A stretch of 64,000 bases of DNA from NCBI GenBank assembly GCA_000421065.1, contig ATWD01000001.1, positions 868,001 through 932,000 of the forward strand. The letters run 5' to 3'. A model generated the notes under the pieces. The model was not told the DNA's origin. It worked only from the letters and a program-made list of their open reading frames with translations, and did not search any database. The translations under genes and the position numbers were made by a program. This document shows positions 25,365 to 34,706 of this stretch, in pieces. Within the stretch, counting starts at the first letter, position 1. Each line of letters starts with the position of its first letter. This stretch comes from Acidobacteriaceae bacterium TAA 166 (lineage in GTDB: Bacteria > Acidobacteriota > Terriglobia > Terriglobales > Acidobacteriaceae).

Positions 25365-26159
25365 TTAGTGAGTCATGCCATAAATGATGTAATCCAGCCC
25401 CGCACGAAACGCCATCGAGGCAAACTCCTCCGGATAGTTCGGATCGTCCGCCCATTCCCATGCGTCACCTAGGTGCATATTGTGACAGATAGCTACTATG
25501 ATGCGCCCCTTGTCATCCCGGATTGCGCGCCACTTCGGTTGATATCCGTCCTTTTCGTAGGTGCGCCGCGTCCGGACCCAGTGTTCTCCGGGAATCTGTA
25601 TCTTGTTATCAACGTCATACAGGGTGTGAAAGATTTCGTCTCCACTCTGAAGATCTTCGACGGGATAATCGGGAAGTACCTGGCGCATACCGTTCATGAA
25701 GTTTTCCCAGTCTTCGGTCCCGTGAAAGTCGTCGACCATGAGAAATCCTCCCTTTAATAGGTATTCCCGTAATCTCTTAGCTTCTTTATCGGTAAATGAC
25801 CACATCTGCACCTGAACGGCGTAGATCCATGGGTAATTGAAGATGTCATCCGAATCGAGCGTGACAACCTGCTCCGTGGGCCGGCCATCGATCCGGGTTA
25901 ACCTGTGCATGGCGATCAGAAACTGCCGGTCCGCCTTCGGATAATCTCTCGACCAGGCATAGCTGCGCCAATACCCAAAGCTGCTAACTCCTTGTAGATT
26001 GGGGGCATAAGCTAACCTCGACCAATAAAACTCCGCTTTGATATTTGTGGGCGAATCATCGTTTCCGAAGCCAAAGTCTGCCACCCGCTGATATCCTCGC
26101 AGTCCGGCGCAGCACACAGCAGCCATCACGGAGACGACCGCGATCTGCGAGAGCTTCAT
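25365..26159 (-). CDS. DUF4159-family exported protein
   Basis: 264 residues. A short signal sequence (MKLSQIAVVSVMAAVCCAGL) leads into the DUF4159 core: residues FYWSRLAYAPNLQG, a strand with YPWIYAVQVQMWSFTD and the characteristic LREYLLKGGFLMVDDFHG (about 110-145), ending in WADDPNYPEEFASMAFRAGL. Function of the family is not established; it is almost always found with VWA or MoxR genes. The ATG at 26159 has GGAGG 5-6 bases before it; a start at 26171 is also in frame. It is the first gene of the operon, and a 15-bp palindrome (26209-26223) lies 50 bp upstream, between it and the multicopper oxidase. Confidence 0.9.
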   Translation of the reverse strand: MKLSQIAVVSVMAAVCCAGLRGYQRVADFGFGNDDSPTNIKAEFYWSRLAYAPNLQGVSSFGYWRSYAWSRDYPKADRQFLIAMHRLTRIDGRPTEQVVTLDSDDIFNYPWIYAVQVQMWSFTDKEAKRLREYLLKGGFLMVDDFHGTEDWENFMNGMRQVLPDYPVEDLQSGDEIFHTLYDVDNKIQIPGEHWVRTRRTYEKDGYQPKWRAIRDDKGRIIVAICHNMHLGDAWEWADDPNYPEEFASMAFRAGLDYIIYGMTH

Positions 26160-26208
26160 CAAGACCTCCAAGGTTGGAGTAGCGAAGGTGCCAGAAATCC
26201 TTGTTGCC

Positions 26209-26223
26209 CTGTCTAATAGACAG
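26209..26223. promoter_or_regulatory. 15-bp perfect palindrome in the divergent promoter region
   Basis: CTGTCTA-A-TAGACAG is a perfect palindrome with 7-bp arms around a single base. It lies in the 163-bp gap between the DUF4159-led operon and the multicopper oxidase gene, about 50 bp from the first start and 100 bp from the second. Perfect odd-length palindromes of this size are typical operators of dimeric regulators. I cannot name the regulator; neither flanking gene encodes one. It could set both divergent promoters. Confidence 0.45.
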
Positions 26224-26322
26224 TAGACGTAGCAAACAGATGTTTTGTAGCACCTGAATTCAGCATTCTGGTCCGTCTTTGCCGCCAGAACGCCTCAAAC
26301 AAGATCCAAGGGGCAGAAATTC

Positions 26323-27765
26323 ATGAATCGGCGCGATCTACTCAAGCTAGGCGGTCTGACCCTCAGCCAGGCTGCAACCTCGGGGTCCCCTCTGTTCGGT
26401 CTGCAGAATCTTCCTGTCCCCGCGGCAGCCCCGCCGGATGGCAAACCGGATTACACCCTTCGTATCTCGCCGGTTCAGGTCGAGCTCGACCGTTCTCACA
26501 TCCTTTCCACTATCGGGTACAACGGCTCTGCTCCTGGCCCGGTACTGAGGATGCGCGAGGGGAAACCGGTGACCATCGAGGTTATCAACGACACCGATAC
26601 TCCAGAGCTGGTTCACTGGCATGGCATGCTCATCCCATCCGCGGTGGATGGCACCGAAGAAGAAGGCTCCCCCTTGGTCCCCCCTCATGGCAGATATCGT
26701 TTTCAATTGACCCCGGGACCTGCCGGAAGTCGTTGGTACCACTCTCACGCCATGGCGATGGACGACCTTCACAAAGGCTCCTTTACCGGACAATTCGGCT
26801 TCGTCTACGTTGAGGGTGCGAGTAATCTTGGTCAATACGATCAGGAGCTCTTCCTCTCCCTACGCGACTGGGAACCCTTCTTTACCAGCACGATGGAAGA
26901 TGATGACGACGACACTCACAACGAGCCGGTACTTGAAAAACCCACAAATCCAAACACAGATCCGAATGGCCTTGAAGTCGGATCCATGACTTACTCCATC
27001 AACGACAAGGCTTTAGGGTTCGGCGAACCAATCCGCGTTCGGCAAGGCCAGCGGCTACTTCTACATTTCCTCAATGCGAGCGCCATCGAAAATCGCCGCG
27101 TTGCCCTCGCTGGGCACAAGATGACGGTCATCGCCCTTGACGGCAATCCCGTTCCAACCCCGCGAGCGGTTGATTCTCTGTTTCTCGGCGCCGGTGAGCG
27201 TGCCGACGTCACGGTCGAAATGACCAATCCCGGCATCTGGATTCTGGGCTCGACTGAAAAGATGGTGCGCGAAGCCGGTCTCGGCGTCATCATGGAGTAC
27301 GCCGGACAACATCGCCAACCTCAATGGATTGATCCTCCCCGACGGCCATGGGACTACACCATCTTCGGCAGAGATACATCCAGTTCCCCTGCACCCGAGC
27401 AGACCGTCGAGATGATCTTTGAAAAGATTCCGGGTGGGTCAGGCAAATTCAACACCTGGCTCATCAATGGCAAACCCTATCCACACGATCGCGAGTTCGT
27501 GCTCCAGAAAGGAACTCGCTATCGCCTCGTCATGCGCAATCGCACCGACGACGCGCATCCCATGCACCTGCATCGTCATCTTTGGGAGCTGGTCGAGATT
27601 AATGGGAGGAAGACAGCAGGGATTATCAAAGACACAGTTGTGGTTCCTTACTACGGCCGCGCGACCGTCGACTTCACGGCGGACCAACCCGGCCTTTCCC
27701 TCTTTCATTGTCATCTACAGCAGCACATGGACTACGGATTCAAAGCACTCTTTCGCTATGCATGA
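26323..27765 (+). CDS. multicopper oxidase (laccase/CueO-like), exported by a Tat-type signal
   Basis: 480 residues. The N-terminus MNRRDLLKLGGLTLSQAATS is a twin-arginine-type signal, so folded protein with copper goes to the periplasm. Cu sites are all present: HWHG (about 100), WYHSH (about 141), HPMHLHRHLWEL (about 411) and HCHLQQHMDYG at the C-terminus, where HCH and the following H ligate type 1 and type 3 copper and Met is the axial type 1 ligand. An acidic DDDDD stretch at about 191 is unusual. The role could be copper detoxification or phenol or manganese oxidation; the substrate cannot be read. The gene is divergent from the MoxR operon, and convergent with a broken FAD oxidoreductase gene. 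Confidence 0.93.
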   Translation: MNRRDLLKLGGLTLSQAATSGSPLFGLQNLPVPAAAPPDGKPDYTLRISPVQVELDRSHILSTIGYNGSAPGPVLRMREGKPVTIEVINDTDTPELVHWHGMLIPSAVDGTEEEGSPLVPPHGRYRFQLTPGPAGSRWYHSHAMAMDDLHKGSFTGQFGFVYVEGASNLGQYDQELFLSLRDWEPFFTSTMEDDDDDTHNEPVLEKPTNPNTDPNGLEVGSMTYSINDKALGFGEPIRVRQGQRLLLHFLNASAIENRRVALAGHKMTVIALDGNPVPTPRAVDSLFLGAGERADVTVEMTNPGIWILGSTEKMVREAGLGVIMEYAGQHRQPQWIDPPRRPWDYTIFGRDTSSSPAPEQTVEMIFEKIPGGSGKFNTWLINGKPYPHDREFVLQKGTRYRLVMRNRTDDAHPMHLHRHLWELVEINGRKTAGIIKDTVVVPYYGRATVDFTADQPGLSLFHCHLQQHMDYGFKALFRYA

Positions 27766-27824
27766 CTGGGCATGTCTAAACCGCGAAACTCTGGATCAAC
27801 TTGTAGTGGCAAACGGCCGGAGCT

Positions 27825-28598
27825 TCAGGAAAGAATCTGATCTACGGCGCGGTCTGCCTCTGCGATTGAAGCACGATGGTCCATAATTCCCGACAGATCG
27901 GAGTTCGCGAAGGAGATTTTGCCGAACGGAGTCCGGCGAATCACCTCGCGCGGAGCTGGTTTACCGTCTCTGCCAAAAAAGAATCCCGGTTGAGCGCACA
28001 GATAGGCATGTCCCCAACGGTTTACGATGATGCCTGCAATATCGCGCCGTGCATCGAAACCGGAGATCGCAAACATCGAAGTAAACTGCTCCCTCACCAT
28101 CCGCTCATACTCCGAGTAGGGCGTGCTGAAAAGACGCATCCGACCTCGCACCGCCTGCTGCGGCAACGGGACGCCTGGTTCTGTAAACAAGACTTTGAGA
28201 CGAACTACGGTAGGATCATCCGGGCTGATGGTGGGAGCAACGCCTCCAAAGGTAGCCATCTTGCGGACTGCAAAGGAGGTGCTCAATCCCTCGAACCACT
28301 GGCACTCCGTCATTCCCATCTTTGCCAGGAAACGCCAGTTGCGCAGAGCGATATTACTTACCGCGCATGGCATGCGATAGAACTGCTGATACGCATCGCG
28401 ATATTCCTCAGGCAGATCGGAGACCGTTCTCCACGTCGTCCAACCTCCCGACATCACCACCAACCGTGCATGCACGCCGAACAAACGCCCGTTGACCGCA
28501 TAGGTCACCCGAACACCATCTTTTTGGTGCCGGACATCCGCCACCGTTGCGCCCAAACAAATCCGTACCGGCTTGTGGAAGGATACGATTCTCCTCGC
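27825..28598 (-). pseudogene. C-terminal remnant of an FAD/NAD(P)-dependent oxidoreductase
   Basis: The open frame (about 243 residues from 28556; homology reaches to about 28596, HKPVRICLGATVADV) matches the C-terminal half of a large FAD-dependent oxidoreductase: LVVMSGGWTTWRTV, MPCAVSNIALRNWRFL, NRWGHAYLCAQPGFFF, FGKISFANSDLSGIMDHR. The N-terminal half with the FAD-binding GxGxxG is absent, an in-frame stop lies just upstream at 28596-28598, and the next bases (28600-28898) show only short broken frames. It is therefore a gene fragment, unlikely to be active. Its nearest neighbour, cydAB, is also decayed, which suggests one deletion-prone zone. Confidence 0.72.
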
Positions 28599-28898
28599 GC
28601 CTTATGATTTCATCGACGCCGACGTTGTACCGTACTCATAACGAAGTATTGATATGGTTCGAAAACGGCCTCGATCAACGACCGGACCGCCTTCGCTGGG
28701 AGTGCAGTCATGGCTCCGGACATCTCCAAACATCTCCAAGATCAATGCCGATCGTCAGCTCGACCCTAGACCACCTGCATGGAACTTCCGTGATGAAGGG
28801 ATGCGTCGTCTTCTTCCTGGAAAACAGTCTCTCTCTTCAAACGACCGACTCCTCCTGTTTCCTGGTACCGATGGGCAAGCAACCGTTGAACACCTCGA

Positions 28899-29276
28899 CT
28901 AATGCCCGTAGCCTTCGGCGTCGGTGGGGACTTTGCCACGGAACAGCCAGTAGACGACTCCGAAGTAGATCAACGCCAGGCACATGCCGACGGACCACCA
29001 GGCGAGGCCCACCCGCAGCGCGTGTAGGCCGGAGATGGCGCGAGCGATGGTGAGGTCGTGGCCCTGCGTTCCGACTACGGGGAGAAGTACGGGGAAAAGG
29101 CCCGCGGCGGCGCCGATCATCATGGAAGCAAGATAGCCGCACGAAGCGAGGAAGGATGGAAGTCGCGAGGGGGTACCCATGGTCAGGCGCATCATGGCAA
29201 CGCTCACGATGGCGGTCAGTGGAATGAGGAATGCGATTGGGTGATGTAGAACAATAGCGGTAAGGTGGAAGGCCAT
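28899..29276 (-). pseudogene. cydB: C-terminal remnant of cytochrome bd oxidase subunit II
   Basis: 125 residues that match only the last third of CydB: HHPIAFLIPLTAIVSVAMMR, GAAAGLFPVLLPVV, a conserved helix, and the end YWLFRGKVPTDAEGYGH. The first two thirds of CydB (about 200 residues) are missing. The ATG that opens this frame lies inside a fusion point where the cydA remnant (ending WPSTLPLLFY) is joined to it in another frame, so it is not a real start. It is part of a collapsed cydAB operon together with 29220-30008. Confidence 0.82.
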
Positions 29277-30008
29277 TGGTCGCGGGCGAAATGGTCAAGG
29301 CCTTCGACCTCGGCGGCGGTGGTGCCGTAGATGATGAAGCTGAGAACCTTGTTGACGCGGAGCGGATTGTCGATGATTTGCGACTCATAGTCGAGCTGGC
29401 CTATGACGGTCATGCCGGCGCCCTTTTCCGTATGGAAGAAGCCTCCATGGCTGCAATGGCGGTTTTTCGCCATGTACTTACCGTGAAGATCGCCGGCGGG
29501 AGAGACCTGCGGGACGCACGAAATGACACCAGCGACGATATCAAGCTTGAGAAAGATGTACCCAAAGGGGTCTTCGCGTTTTTGAAGTAGGTACAGCGCG
29601 CCGACGGCGGCCATGACGAAGGACGCAGTAACAACGGCAGCACACATGTTGTGCGCGTACTCGAGCCACGCCCAGGAGTTGAGGAGACGAGCACGGCAGA
29701 GAGCCAGTGGAAACGGCGGGAGAGGCGAGGGGCATGCCGATGACACAGCCGGTGTGGCGCGAAAACTCGCTCCAGTTCGTGCCGAACTGGAACTCCATGG
29801 AATGCCGGTAACACGCCAAGGAGAAATTGATGGCGAAGATTTTGCCCCAGAAGCGAGCAGAGACATCGTACTTCAATCGATCGTCGGGATCGGTGGCGCG
29901 CAGAGTGATCGTCTTGAGAATAACGATCAGGAGCGCTAGCCCCCTGGTGAGTTGGGAAATAAATAGTGTTACGTAATAGTGAAGCCGAAGTGGATTCGGT
30001 GCAGCGTT
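29220..30008 (-). pseudogene. cydA: degraded cytochrome bd oxidase subunit I
   Basis: Several frames read pieces of CydA in order. Near 29,800-29,999: NPLRLHYYVTLFISQLTRG, KYDVSARFWGKIFAINF, then MEFQFGTNWSEFSRHTG after a frameshift. A large internal deletion follows directly after VIGMPL, removing the quinol loop; then WLEYAHNMCAAVVTASFVMA, DPFGYIFLKLDIVAGV, FHTEKGAGMTVIGQLDYESQ and RVNKVLSFIIYGTTAAEVEG, ending WPSTLPLLFY where cydB begins. The N-terminus is absent too. Heme and quinone sites cannot be complete. The frameshifts and two deletions mark it as a pseudogene that lost a terminal oxidase. Confidence 0.85.
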
Positions 30009-30414
30009 AGAGTGTCCAAGCTAGACCCCCGTGGTGCGAAGACGAAAGAGCCTCGCGCTGCAACTAGCGTCCCACTTCCCTGCTGTTTGCGATATGGTGA
30101 TAGATCGATCAACGGATTCGATACCGCTCGATCTTATCTTTAGATAGCTTTCTAGTTATCAAGGACAAGAGGAGGCATAGAACACCATCGAAGCACCCAC
30201 GGCTCCGTCAAAACAGAACTAAGAAGGCCGATGATCATAGGTAGTGCTAGACGCGCTTCTCGTCGACGAGGATCGGTGAAAAGAAGCCGCTTCCGGCTTC
30301 GATCTCCTTCTTGTTTTTCTTTCTGAAGACACCCTGGCCCGCAAATGCTGCGGGACGCTAAGCCGGACTCAAGTGATTCACTCGGGTCGACCTTACCGGA
30401 CACAGAACATTGCT
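30009..30414. other. 406-bp gap without a recognisable gene
   Basis: No frame here has a ribosome site with a family match. One minus-strand open stretch of 83 codons (30152-30403) has no known motif and an unconvincing composition. It may hold promoter sequence of the lost cydA gene or further decay. I see nothing else in it. Confidence 0.6.
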
Positions 30415-32019
30415 TCAGTTCTTTGGGATGACGACGAAGGGGCTAGGTTTATGTTGTTGCTCATCCCCCAGAAATGCCGAACTAAGTACCAAAGGCGTTG
30501 CTAATGCAAGTTCCCACGCGGGGGACTGCAGATGCGGCATTGGCTTTGCCTGAAAAAGTTTTCTGCACTGCTTGGCAGTCCATCTAGCCCAAATTTTGGA
30601 TTTCTTCCTGCGAGCGCTGTCAGTCGAGATTCCAGTTCCCGCATACATCTGCCGGTAGAGCTTGGAGAGGAACATAAAAGCTACTCGAGCACGCAGCGTC
30701 GGAGTGCAAGCGGACCTCTGCCAGATGGCGCTCCAGTTGTAGAACCTGTCCCACACCTTCTGCGTTCGTTCTCGAATCTCATCCGAGCTCATCGAAGGAT
30801 GTGGCGTAAACATCTTGGGGCGAACCTCCGTCGGAATCAGCCAGTATCGAGTAATCGGCACATCCCCAACCAGTGTCGGAGCCTTCGCCTCCTCCTTTTC
30901 CCACCGTGTAAAGTCCACGGTTCCGGGAAAAGGTGTCATCATGACGAACTGAGCAAACGTTACGCCAGCTTTTAGCGCCATCTCGACAGTAGCGTTGAAC
31001 GTTGCAGGTTTATCCGTCGGAAGTCCGAAGATAAATGATCCAAGCACATGGACACCATGTTGCTTGAATGTCTGTAGCTGTTTTGGCAAAGCCTCGCCCG
31101 AGTAGTTGAAGTCCTTGAAGACGGCCTTGAGCCCTTCTGGCGTGACCGCTTCGACTCCCACCAGAGCACCCTTGATGTTGGCTCTTCGCATAGCATCCAG
31201 GTACTCGCCATCCTCGCCCGCCTCCATCGTAATCTGTGTGAAAAAGACCATGTCTTTGGGCAGCTTCGCCAACTCCTCCATAAGTTGAAAGCGTTCTGTG
31301 CGGATCGCAGTCAACTCTTCCAGCTTGGCGAGGTTGTTCTGTTCTCGAGCTAATCGGAGGTCGGTCAAGGTCACCGGATAGAAATTGTCATCGGCCAAGG
31401 CTATAAATCGAAAACCGATTCGCCGCAGCTTCACGATCTCGTCAATCACACTCTGGAATCTTCGTTGTCGGGGTTTCTGCCCGTCCGTTCGCCAGACACT
31501 GCAAAAAGAGCAGTGCTTCGGGCATCCACGAATTGTCTGCACCGATGCCCACATATATTTGTCACGAGGTATCAGATCCCATCGCGCAGTCAGGAACTGG
31601 TCGCCTTCGATTCTTCCGCCTTCGTAAATCTTGTCTGGGACGCCAGCGAGGCAATCGGTTACGACTTTACCCCATGCAAGATCCCCGTCGCCTTTCACCA
31701 CGGCATGAGCATGGCCGAGACCCAGTGCTTCTTCGGGAAACAGTGTGGCGTGAATGCCACCATAGATCACCCATGCGCCGCGTTCGCGCGATATCCGGCC
31801 AACTTCATACCCACGCAGCGCATTGCCTGTATGGACGCTAATGCCGACAATATCCCCCGGCATGATGGTTTCGGGCACGATCTGCTCCAGCGACTCATCG
31901 ACCAGGATCGGATCTCCCGCCAATTCCGGCGTGGCCGCCGCAAGAACGAACAGCCATCGGGGGGTAATGACAGCCGTGCCAAATGAATTGTCGCTGGGAT
32001 TGACGAGATGAACGCTCAT
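30415..32019 (-). CDS. B12-binding-domain radical SAM protein
   Basis: 534 residues from the ATG at 32019 (AAAGG 9 bases upstream). The N-terminal part resembles the B12-binding Rossmann domain (GDIVGISVHTGNALRGYEVG, WVIYGGIHATLFPEEAL), but without the DxHxxG cobalamin-His motif. The radical SAM core has the cluster triad CPKHCSFC (about 167-174) and later SAM-binding GFRFIALADDNFYP and EAGEDGEYLDAMRRAN. The C-terminal region (ITRYWLIPTEVRPKMFTPHP) resembles DUF4070 proteins. Members of this group do methylations or C-C bond chemistry on lipids or cofactors; the product cannot be assigned. It is a single gene with no coupled neighbours, 396 bp after the lost cydA and facing glgE across a 660-bp gap. 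Confidence 0.88.
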   Translation of the reverse strand: MSVHLVNPSDNSFGTAVITPRWLFVLAAATPELAGDPILVDESLEQIVPETIMPGDIVGISVHTGNALRGYEVGRISRERGAWVIYGGIHATLFPEEALGLGHAHAVVKGDGDLAWGKVVTDCLAGVPDKIYEGGRIEGDQFLTARWDLIPRDKYMWASVQTIRGCPKHCSFCSVWRTDGQKPRQRRFQSVIDEIVKLRRIGFRFIALADDNFYPVTLTDLRLAREQNNLAKLEELTAIRTERFQLMEELAKLPKDMVFFTQITMEAGEDGEYLDAMRRANIKGALVGVEAVTPEGLKAVFKDFNYSGEALPKQLQTFKQHGVHVLGSFIFGLPTDKPATFNATVEMALKAGVTFAQFVMMTPFPGTVDFTRWEKEEAKAPTLVGDVPITRYWLIPTEVRPKMFTPHPSMSSDEIRERTQKVWDRFYNWSAIWQRSACTPTLRARVAFMFLSKLYRQMYAGTGISTDSARRKKSKIWARWTAKQCRKLFQAKPMPHLQSPAWELALATPLVLSSAFLGDEQQHKPSPFVVIPKN

Positions 32020-32681
32020 TGAATCCAACCTTTCCTCGTGCGAGTACGGTGGCTTCAGAGAGCGTCTTCACAATACGGGAATCATTGACACCAAGTGCGT
32101 TTGGCGTGATTTCCAATCACGAATCTTCCTGCCCGAATTACCATATCGATCATACAGGACTGGTCGTCGAATCTTAGTCTTGAGAAACCGACTATATGGG
32201 AAAGCCGGGATTCGGGAAATTTGGCCTGAAGATATCAGCCGCTTTACCCTACCTTCACGAGTGCCCTGCTTCTCCGCAATCGACTTTATAAGTGGATATT
32301 CCACTGACGCCTTTGGAGGACAATGGCCAGCGAACAAGATCTGTTACTTATGAGCCGAGCGATACAGGCAGCGCGAGAAGGTCGGCGAACTCACGAGGGC
32401 GACTCGGGGCTAAAGCCTCAGAGTGCTCAAGAATGCTGAAAAGCTGTCCGACGATCAACACAAGGATGTTTCTGAGGATTTCTCCACATGAGATCGTTCG
32501 AGCTTAGATAAGTTCCTGAATCCATTGGATCACGTTCCATGAGAACGTATCTTACACTTCACGCGAGCTTGTTCCTGTCCATCTAAATTCGATCAGGCGA
32601 TAGAGTTTTTCAAAGATCGCGACAAACGCCATTCAACAGGCTTGCATCTGCTTGCAATGAGGAGTTGATACTTAAATTTAT
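32020..32681. other. 662-bp gap with a possible transposase remnant and small ORF
   Basis: No confident gene. Frames near 32323-32491 show HEGDSGL then, one frame over, VLKNAEKLSDDQHKDV, which resembles in order the GHKGDPLY and LLxxAExLxDxQ stretch of ISL3-type transposases; it is too short to be sure. A 38-codon frame (32323-32439) has a GGAGG site three bases before its ATG and could be a small peptide. The rest holds the promoter sides of the radical SAM gene and glgE. Confidence 0.4.
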
Positions 32682-34706
32682 ATGATGCCGATAGAAGGTC
32701 GCAGACGTGTCGCAGTTGAAGATGTGCATCCTACCGTCAATGCCGGACGCTTTGCTGCGAAGCGAGTCGTCGGAGAAACAGTACAAATTCGTGCGGCTGT
32801 ATATGCGGACGGGCACGACCATGTCCGAGCGAGGATTATCTACCGTCACGAGCACGATGGAGAATGGCGATATACCGACATGCGATCTATGGGGAATGAC
32901 CTGTGGGAGGGCGAGTTTGTTCCAGCTGGAGTCGGCTTATGGTTCTTTCGAATCGAAGGGTGGATCGATCACTTCGATACATGGGCTGCTGATTTGTCCA
33001 AACGAATCTCAGCTCAACTCGGGGTGCTTGCCGATCCGCAACTCGGGGGAACATCTTCACCGGCAGGACAGGATATTCCGCTGGCACTCGCGACGGGGGC
33101 TAAGCTTCTCTCCAAACTATCGATTGAAAATTCCGGCGTCGATGCCGGTTTGCTGCAAGAATTTGCCCGATCGCTTCAGAGACTGTCCGAGTCCAGAGTG
33201 ACTCTCACCGAAACACCTGTAACAGGGGAATGGCTGGAGGTAGTGCGCCGCAATCCAGACCTTCGTTTCTCCACACAAACATCCGAATTTCTTTTACGAG
33301 TCGATCGCAAGCGAGCCTTGTACTCGACCTGGTATGAATTCTTCCCTCGTTCTGCGGCACACGCAGACCGCCACGGGAATCTATACGATGCCGCTCGTCT
33401 TATCCCTTCTCTTGCCCAGGCGGGGTTCGACGTCCTCTACCTCCCACCGATCCATCCCATTGGTTTATCTTTTCGGAAAGGCAAGAACAACAATGTTCAA
33501 GCGGCGCCCGACGACGTGGGTAGTCCTTGGGCCATTGGCAGCCTACATGGCGGTCATACCGCGATTGCCCCTGAACTCGGTGGATTTCGAGAGTTTGATG
33601 AACTTATTCGAACGGCCGAGCAATATGGAGTCGAAATCGCATTGGATATCGCGTTTCAGTGTTCTCCAGATCACCCATGGGTGAAATCACATCCCGACTG
33701 GTTTATCGTTCGCCCCGATGGCAGCATTCAGTATGCGGAAAATCCGCCGAAAAAATACCAAGACATTTATCCTCTCAACTTCGAATCGGACGATTGGCGA
33801 AATCTTTGGGGAGAGCTCTCGGAGGTATTTCTATTTTGGGTAAAGCGGGGGGTCAAGATCTTCCGCGTTGACAATCCCCATACCAAAGCACTGCCTTTTT
33901 GGGAATGGTGTATCGGCAAGGTCCAACGATCACATCCGGATGTGATTTTCCTCGCGGAAGCCTTCACCAGACCCCATCTTATGTATGGACTGGCCAAGCT
34001 TGGCTTCACGCAAAGCTACACCTATTTCACATGGCGGAATACGAAGGAGGAGCTGGTCTCGTATCTAGAAGAGATAACCTCTGAGCCGGTCTGCGAATAT
34101 TTCCGTCCCAACTTCTGGCCGAACACACCGGACATTCTGCCCTTTTCCTTACAGAAAAATCAGAGATCTGTATTCATTCACCGTGCAGTTCTCGCGGCTA
34201 CCCTGACGGCGAACTATGGTATCTATGGACCGGCTTTTGAGCTCATGGAATCTCGTCCGCTACGCGAAGGCAGCGAGGAATACTATGAGAGCGAGAAATA
34301 TCAGATACGGGAGTGGAATAGGGACGCCGCAACCTCTCTCATGCCGATCTTGACTACCCTCAACAAAATCCGCGCGGAACATTCCGCTTTACAACAAAAC
34401 AGGTCCTTACGCTTCCACAAGGTCGATAATCCTGACTTACTTTGCTACAGCAAACGTGAGCATGAAGATTTAGTGCTGGTCGTAGTGAATCTCGATCCAA
34501 CCCATGTGCAGAGCGGCTGGACCGAGCTAGACATGTCTGTGCTCGGACTTGATGCCGATGGTACGTTCGAATGTCGCGATTTACTGCAGGACGGTCGGTA
34601 TACCTGGAACGGACCTCGCAATTTTGTGCGCCTGGATCCACAGATATGTCCTGCTCATATATTTCACGTGCGAAGGTCTCTTTCCGGACCGGGCGGAATC
34701 CTATGA
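32682..34706 (+). CDS. glgE: maltosyltransferase GlgE (alpha-1,4-glucan:maltose-1-phosphate)
   Basis: 674 residues, the expected length. It moves maltosyl units from alpha-maltose 1-phosphate to the end of an alpha-1,4-glucan. An N-terminal beta-sandwich (about 20-190) is followed by a GH13 barrel: catalytic nucleophile Asp397 in FRVDNPHTK, acid/base Glu in FLAEAFTRP, and loop regions [16 protein letters not shown] and [12 protein letters not shown] typical of GH13_3. Start is uncertain: ATG at 32682 lies over a TATGAT box and the nearest GGAG is 20 bases away, so leaderless start or the ATG at 32685 is possible. It overlaps the next gene (treS-mak) by ATGA, and the two form the trehalose-to-glucan pathway. 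glgB, the branching enzyme usually next to them, is not here. Confidence 0.94.
   Translation: MMPIEGRRRVAVEDVHPTVNAGRFAAKRVVGETVQIRAAVYADGHDHVRARIIYRHEHDGEWRYTDMRSMGNDLWEGEFVPAGVGLWFFRIEGWIDHFDTWAADLSKRISAQLGVLADPQLGGTSSPAGQDIPLALATGAKLLSKLSIENSGVDAGLLQEFARSLQRLSESRVTLTETPVTGEWLEVVRRNPDLRFSTQTSEFLLRVDRKRALYSTWYEFFPRSAAHADRHGNLYDAARLIPSLAQAGFDVLYLPPIHPIGLSFRKGKNNNVQAAPDDVGSPWAIGSLHGGHTAIAPELGGFREFDELIRTAEQYGVEIALDIAFQCSPDHPWVKSHPDWFIVRPDGSIQYAENPPKKYQDIYPLNFESDDWRNLWGELSEVFLFWVKRGVKIFRVDNPHTKALPFWEWCIGKVQRSHPDVIFLAEAFTRPHLMYGLAKLGFTQSYTYFTWRNTKEELVSYLEEITSEPVCEYFRPNFWPNTPDILPFSLQKNQRSVFIHRAVLAATLTANYGIYGPAFELMESRPLREGSEEYYESEKYQIREWNRDAATSLMPILTTLNKIRAEHSALQQNRSLRFHKVDNPDLLCYSKREHEDLVLVVVNLDPTHVQSGWTELDMSVLGLDADGTFECRDLLQDGRYTWNGPRNFVRLDPQICPAHIFHVRRSLSGPGGIL

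Noticed and set aside
30152..30403. 83-codon minus-strand frame between cydA remnant and radical SAM gene
   Set aside because: No ribosome site, no motif, and composition unlike neighbours; treated as non-coding.
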